From: an uncultured Collinsella sp.
GTDB lineage: Bacteria; Actinomycetota; Coriobacteriia; Coriobacteriales; Coriobacteriaceae
Length of the DNA: 18,402 nt
Direction: 5' to 3'
Assembly: GCA_902478885.1 (NCBI GenBank)
Contig: CABSMS010000038.1
Coordinates: forward strand, 1 to 18,402
The notes under the pieces were generated by a model. The model saw nothing but the letters and a program-made list of their open reading frames with translations, was not told the origin of the DNA and made no database searches. Below, piece by piece: positions 14,063 through 18,402 of this stretch (position 1 is its first letter; every line of letters begins with the position of its first letter). Position numbers and translations under genes: made by a program.

Positions 14063-15226
14063 ATGCGTTACGACTTCGATCGCGTCATCGACAGAATGGG
14101 TACCTACAGCACCCAATGGGACTATGCGGCCGACCGGTTTGGCAGCGCAGACGTGCTTCCCTTTTCCATCTCGGACACCGACTTCGCCGTGCCCGACGAG
14201 GTCATGGATGCCCTCCGCGCCCGCATGGAACACCCCATCTTTGGCTATACCCGCTGGAACCATAGTGACTACAAGGGTAGTGTTGCCGGCTGGTTTGCCA
14301 GGGACGGGGCGTCCCACGTGGACATGGACTGGGTCGTGTACAGCCCGAGCGTTATCTTCTCGGCCGCGACGGTCATTCGTCTGGTGAGCGAGCCGAATGA
14401 CGCCGTGGTGACGCTCACCCCCATGTACGACGCCTTCTACGGCCTGATTGAGGGCAACGGGCGCGAGCTTGTGGCCGTTGCTCAGGCGAGCGCCATGGAC
14501 GGCTACGGTCTCGATTGGGATGCCCTTGAGGTGGCGCTTGCCCGCCCCGAGGCAAAGGTTATGCTGCTCACCAACCCGCATAACCCCACAGGCAAGGTCT
14601 TCACGGCAGGCGAGCTTGCTCGTATTGTGGAGCTCTGCCATGCCAACGGGGTCTTTCTCATTTCGGATGACATCCATCGCGATATGATTCTGGGCGAAAC
14701 TCCCTACACACCCGTGACGAACATCACGCGCGAGGGCGTGGCGCTGCTGTGTTCGGCCTCCAAGACGTTCAACACGCCCGGGCTCATCGGGTCCTATGCG
14801 CTCATCCCCGACGATGACCTGCGCGAACGCTTCCTGTTTGAGCTCAAGCAAAAAAACGCCCTGTCGAGCGTGAGTATCTTGGGGATGACTGCCCAGATGG
14901 CGGCGTATCGCTCGTGCTCCGAGTATGTGGACGAGCTTGTGGCCTATATTCGCGGCAACATGCAGGCGCTCAAGGATTTCCTTGCCGCCAATCTGCCCGA
15001 GATCCGCTTTGCGGTGCCGCAGGGGACCTATCTTGCCTGGATGGATGTCTCGGACCTGGGGTTGGATGCGGCCGAGCTCCAGCGCCGGCTCGTTGAGGTG
15101 GGCCATGTGGGCATCATGTCGGGCGAGACGTACGGCGGTGCTGGGTACCTGCGCATGAATCTCGCCTGTTCGCACTCGAAGGTCGAAAGGGGGATGGAGC
15201 GGATGCTCGCCGGCATCCGCTCGTAG
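14063..15226 (+). CDS. MalY/PatB-type PLP-dependent C-S lyase (cystathionine beta-lyase-like aminotransferase fold)
   Basis: A 387-residue fold type I PLP enzyme of the MalY/PatB subgroup, expected to cleave the C-S bond of cysteine conjugates or cystathionine to pyruvate, ammonia and a thiol. Evidence: the N-terminal block PFSISDTDFAVP (33-44), YTRW at 62-65, NPHNPTG (171-177, N174), SDDIHRD (201-207) for the PLP pyridine contact, the Schiff-base lysine K234 in CSASKTFNTPGL, and R364 in YLRMNLAC. AAAGGA (14049-14054) precedes the ATG. It lies inside a PTS cassette and abuts a PTS regulator. This resembles the pairing of E. coli malX (PTS) with malY, where MalY is both a C-S lyase and a transcription modulator. 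A classical aminotransferase role is less likely. Confidence 0.88.
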   Translation: MRYDFDRVIDRMGTYSTQWDYAADRFGSADVLPFSISDTDFAVPDEVMDALRARMEHPIFGYTRWNHSDYKGSVAGWFARDGASHVDMDWVVYSPSVIFSAATVIRLVSEPNDAVVTLTPMYDAFYGLIEGNGRELVAVAQASAMDGYGLDWDALEVALARPEAKVMLLTNPHNPTGKVFTAGELARIVELCHANGVFLISDDIHRDMILGETPYTPVTNITREGVALLCSASKTFNTPGLIGSYALIPDDDLRERFLFELKQKNALSSVSILGMTAQMAAYRSCSEYVDELVAYIRGNMQALKDFLAANLPEIRFAVPQGTYLAWMDVSDLGLDAAELQRRLVEVGHVGIMSGETYGGAGYLRMNLACSHSKVERGMERMLAGIRS

Positions 15227-15229
15227 CGG
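15217..15229 (+). other. Small hairpin over the stop codon next to the regulator start
   Basis: CCGCT-CGT-AGCGG folds into a 5-bp stem with a 3-nt loop. It includes the C-S lyase stop codon (15224-15226) and ends one base before the regulator ATG, where a ribosome binding site would be expected. No Shine-Dalgarno sequence is seen, so the regulator probably depends on ribosomes finishing the upstream gene. Confidence 0.4.
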
Positions 15230-15230
15230 C

Positions 15231-16991
15231 ATGATCAGCAAGAGACAGAGACAGCTCCTGCGGGCGCTCGACGACGGTCCACGCTCCGGCGCCGAGCTCG
15301 CCGAGGCACTCGGCGTCTCCCGCCGTACCGTGGTGCGCGAAGTGGTGAGCGTGAGCGCGTGGCTCGAGTCCGTGGGTGCCGGCACCATCTCGAGCGATCC
15401 CAACTACCATCTGGTGGTCACGTCCGAGGACGCAATCGCCTCCGTCCTGTCGCAGGACCTCACCGATGAGGCGCGTGTCCTCATGTGCGTGCTCTCCCGG
15501 CCGGGGATCTCGACGGTGCAGGTTTCGGGGGAGACTTATCTCTCGGTCCGCTCCGTGCGTGCAGCGATGGATGAGATCAACGTTCGGCTGCGCGGAGTCG
15601 TTGCGCTCGAGGCACGTGTGGGCTACGGGATCGATGCAGACTTTAGCGGCATGGGGCCGGCGGATCTCTTGGCGGCGCTCGCCATCGACAATACTGGTAT
15701 TGCCGCCGAGCTCGAGCGCTCGTGCGGCTGGGACACCCTGATGCGCCTGATCGGCGAGCGGGGCGAGGAATATCGCCTACTCATGGAGCCGTATCTGTCA
15801 CAGCGCCAGCTGAGGATGCAGGCGCTTGCTGCCGTCTGGTGCAGCGCGTGGCTCGTGCCCGATGCCCCGGGTGGGGCAGATGCCGGCGCGCGTGCCGTCA
15901 CCGAGTTCCAGCAGCGCAAGAAGGACCTGTTCTACCGCCTGGTCACGTGCCGTGCGGCCATCCTGGCGCGCATCGGCGAGGTGCTCGCCTCGCACGGCAT
16001 CAAGTCGACGCGCGAGGACCTCGGTAGTCTTATCTTCGACCATGTACTGCGCTGCGCTCTCTTTCCCACGCTCATGTCGGTGGAGATCCAAAAGCAGATG
16101 CGCGGGATCCGTATGGAGCATCCGTTCGAGTTCGATTTCGGCGCCGACCTCTCCGAGTGCCTGCGCGCGTTCGACGAGCGCCTGTTTGTAGAGCCCGACT
16201 TCCTCTCGCTCTACGTGCTGGCCTCGCTGGAGCACTTCACGCGCAGCCCCGTGAGTCTGCTTTTGGTTTGCGGGCGACCCTCCGTGGCGACTATCAACAA
16301 ATCCCTGATCGAGCGCGGCACCGACGGCGTTGAGGTCGAGCTCGTGGACAGCGAGCCGCTCGCCCGGCGCGCGCTCAAAGATGGGTCGTTCGACCTGGTG
16401 GTGGGCGACGCCGCGGCAGTGCGAAACTTTAAGGCCGCACGTGAATGGGACCTCTCGTTTTCGGGCGTGCTCTCGGCCTACGAGGTCGACCGCATCCGCC
16501 AGATGGCGCTGCGTGTGCTCTACGAGCGCGATATCGCGAGCCTGCTGCCGCGCGCGAGCTATCTTGAGCTGCATGTTGGGGCCGGCGACTACCTCGATGA
16601 GCTGTCGCGCGCCCTCGGCGGGCTGGTGGCAGCGCATGCGATCTCGGCAGATGAGGCGGCCCTCATCATGGATCGCGAGCGTCAGGGCGACCGTCTGCAG
16701 CTGGGACATGTCGCGTTCCTGCATACCATCACGCCGGTCGCGGCCTCGACGTTTCGTCTGCTCGCCATCATGCCCGACGCGCCCCTGTGCGACGGCGACG
16801 AGCGGATCGACCTGGTGGTGGTGACGCTTGCGAGTCAGCGTCTGGCCGACAAGAGCAGCATGTTCAACTATCTGTTCTCCGTGCTGCACGATGCCGAGCG
16901 CGCCCACGTGCGCCTGCCGCGCACCTATGAGGAGACCGTCGCGTTCTTAGGGCGCGACTTTGGCTATGTCGAGGAGAAGAGCGATGGGTGA
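15231..16991 (+). CDS. PRD-containing PTS-type transcriptional regulator (MtlR/LicR/BglG-like)
   Basis: A 586-residue multi-domain regulator, likely controlled by PTS phosphorylation. An N-terminal HTH is at about 5-45 (GAELAEALGVSRRTVVREV) and a second winged-helix segment at about 80-135. A PRD-like region follows; its clearest repeat is about 262-340 with candidate phospho-histidines H271 (FDHVLR) and H335 (LEHF). An EIIB-like domain at about 341-400 has C347 in LLLVCG. A C-terminal EIIA-like domain covers about 440-580, with H498 in HVAFLHT at the position of the usual PH. That EIIA motif is degenerate, so it may sense rather than transfer phosphate. The gene starts 4 nt after the C-S lyase and overlaps the peptidase by 8 bp. 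It is probably the local regulator of this operon. Confidence 0.82.
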   Translation: MISKRQRQLLRALDDGPRSGAELAEALGVSRRTVVREVVSVSAWLESVGAGTISSDPNYHLVVTSEDAIASVLSQDLTDEARVLMCVLSRPGISTVQVSGETYLSVRSVRAAMDEINVRLRGVVALEARVGYGIDADFSGMGPADLLAALAIDNTGIAAELERSCGWDTLMRLIGERGEEYRLLMEPYLSQRQLRMQALAAVWCSAWLVPDAPGGADAGARAVTEFQQRKKDLFYRLVTCRAAILARIGEVLASHGIKSTREDLGSLIFDHVLRCALFPTLMSVEIQKQMRGIRMEHPFEFDFGADLSECLRAFDERLFVEPDFLSLYVLASLEHFTRSPVSLLLVCGRPSVATINKSLIERGTDGVEVELVDSEPLARRALKDGSFDLVVGDAAAVRNFKAAREWDLSFSGVLSAYEVDRIRQMALRVLYERDIASLLPRASYLELHVGAGDYLDELSRALGGLVAAHAISADEAALIMDRERQGDRLQLGHVAFLHTITPVAASTFRLLAIMPDAPLCDGDERIDLVVVTLASQRLADKSSMFNYLFSVLHDAERAHVRLPRTYEETVAFLGRDFGYVEEKSDG

Positions 16992-18380
16992 TGAGGCGAT
17001 GGAGGCGCGCGGGGCGTTTGCGGCCGCATGTGGCGTGGCGGGCACTGCTGGATCGACAACGGGGACCGAGCTGACGCCGGCTGCCGAGATTCGCGCCTAT
17101 GTGGACAAGGTCTGGCCGAGCTTTCTTGATGATCTTGAGGCGCTCGTGGTCGTGCCGAGCGTGGTCGACGAGTCGCGCGCCGTGGCGGGCGCCCCGTGGG
17201 GTCTGGAATGTCATCGGGCGCTTTGCGTTGCGATGGATGTGGCGCGCCGCCAGGGGCTTTCGATCGTTGACTGCGACGGGTACGTCGCGTATGGCGAGCT
17301 TGCCGGTGAGACGCCCGAACAGGTGGCAACGATTGCCCATGTGGACGTGGTTCCAGCGGGTGAGGGCTGGACGGTCGAACCCTATGCTTTAACGCGTCGC
17401 GAGGGCGTGCTTATGGGCCGCGGCGTGCTCGATGACAAGGGCGCGGCGCTGGCCTCGATCTATGCTGCTGGTTTTTTGGCGCGCCGCGTGCGCAACGGCT
17501 GGAAGCCGCAGCGGACGCTCCGCTGCATCTTGGGCGCCTCGGAGGAGGCGGGCATGATGGACGTGCGTCGCTACCTAACGGATCACGAACCGCCGGCATT
17601 TTTGTTCACACCCGATGCCGAGTTTGCCGTCTGCTGCGGGGAGAAGGGCTGCGTCAACGCCGAGGTCTCTCGCGCGGTCGACAGCGCCGGGGCGATCATC
17701 GAGCTTACGGGCGGCGTGGCGAGAAACGCGGTGCCCGCGCGTGCCGAAGCGCTCGTGTGCATGGACGCCTGCGTGGATGGGTTACCCCGCGCCGAGGGGA
17801 TCGATGTGGAGCCCGCCGGCGACGGCACTGCCCGCATTGTGGCCCACGGCGTCGCCGGGCATGCCGCCGAACCGGCGGGTACGGTGAACGCCATCGGCGT
17901 GTTGGCGGCCTATCTGGCCGCATGCGGTGTCTGCAGCGCGGCCGAGCGCGAGTTCCTCGGCTTTTGCAAGCGGGCCCTTGGTGTATGGGACGGCTCCGGC
18001 TTGGGAATCGATGTCGCAGACGAGCTGTTCGGCGGCCTCACGTGTATCGGCGGAACTATACGTACCCAGGCGGGGAGCTTTGTGCTCACGCTCGATGCGC
18101 GCCTTCCGGGTGCGGCCGATGTCGGGCAGGTGGGCCGTCGCATCGAGGACGTTGCGCGCGAGTGCGGCTGCGAGGCGCGCATCACCCATGTGCGGGAGCC
18201 GTTCACCATGGACCCCCAATCGTCCGAGGTCATGGCGCTCCGTCGTGCCTACGAGGAGTTCGCGGGCCGGCCCGCGGTGCCGTTTGCTATCGGCGGGGGC
18301 ACGTATGCACATCACTTTCCGCGTGCCGTGGGGTTCGGTCCGCTCGACCGCGCTGAGCCGCTGCCCGATTGGGTCGGCCC
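16984..18380 (+). CDS. M20 family metallopeptidase, Sapep/PepV-like dipeptidase (3' truncated)
   Basis: Zinc- or manganese-dependent cytosolic dipeptidase; about 465 residues are visible and the C-terminus is missing at the contig end. Active-site features: H119-V-D121 in AHVDVVPAGEGW, D150-D151-K in GRGVLDDKGA, E187-E188 in GASEEAG, and D211 in TPDAEF. EKG at 220-222, a dimer/lid domain in the middle, and GGGTYAHHFPRAVGFGP near the end are typical of the Sapep group. GAGGAG (16971-16976) lies 7 nt before the ATG, which overlaps the regulator stop by 8 bp, so both are co-translated. The canonical family ending after FGP is lost; the frame continues to 18402 only because adapter bases are read as codons. 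Residues from 18381 onward are therefore not real protein. Confidence 0.9.
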
Positions 18381-18402
18381 CTGTCTCTTATACACATCTG
18401 AC
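18381..18402 (+). other. Nextera/Tn5 sequencing adapter (not genomic)
   Basis: CTGTCTCTTATACACATCT (18381-18399) is the exact 19-bp Tn5 mosaic end used in Nextera libraries. The following GAC matches the start of one of the two Nextera adapter arms. It sits at the extreme end of the contig and interrupts the dipeptidase gene. This is untrimmed library sequence, not an insertion element. Confidence 0.97.

Noticed and set aside
18381..18402. Tn5/IS50 end or transposon insertion
   Set aside because: The exact mosaic end followed by adapter-arm bases at the contig terminus is library adapter, not a natural IS end.

Overview
The window is a GC-rich bacterial contig, almost fully coding. It most resembles an actinobacterial gut anaerobe of the class Coriobacteriia, Collinsella-like. 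That guess rests on the hpt-ftsH pair, strong GC bias at third codon positions, TACAAT/TAGAAT-type -10 boxes, a PTS with a PRD-type regulator, and a Sapep-like M20 dipeptidase. No 16S gene or other decisive marker is present, so the taxonomy is an inference. The last 22 bases are Nextera (Tn5) library adapter, not genome; genuine sequence ends at about 18380.

Layout. Positions 1-2861 hold a short leader with an extended -10 promoter, then hpt (purine salvage) and ftsH (membrane AAA+ protease) one base apart, closed by a strong terminator. Next come a 60-bp perfect-arm palindrome and a class I aminotransferase (3051-4235), then a PHP-family phosphoesterase (4401-5222) with its own promoter and terminator. 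A class I 23S rRNA/tRNA m5U methyltransferase lies on the minus strand (5303-6745). The gap behind it (6746-7082) carries a 142-bp composite hairpin element and the promoter of a three-gene polar amino acid ABC importer (7083-9353: lipoprotein receptor, permease, ATPase), whose genes overlap or abut and end at a terminator. A stand-alone EF-G-like translational GTPase paralogue with altered G3 and G4 motifs follows (9664-11733).

The most interesting part is 12067-18380, a same-strand cassette: PTS EIIA, fructose-family PTS EIIBC, a MalY/PatB-type PLP C-S lyase, an MtlR/LicR-like regulator (HTH, PRD, EIIB-like and EIIA-like domains) and a truncated M20 dipeptidase. The last three genes are 4 nt apart or overlap by 8 nt. 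Together they suggest uptake and phosphorylation of a sugar conjugate carrying an amino acid, peptide or sulfur group, followed by cleavage inside the cell. The substrate is unknown and this reading is an inference. A GC-rich upstream region with three helically phased GGTGAC repeats may be its operator region.

No rRNA, tRNA, CRISPR array, transposase or integrase gene was found.
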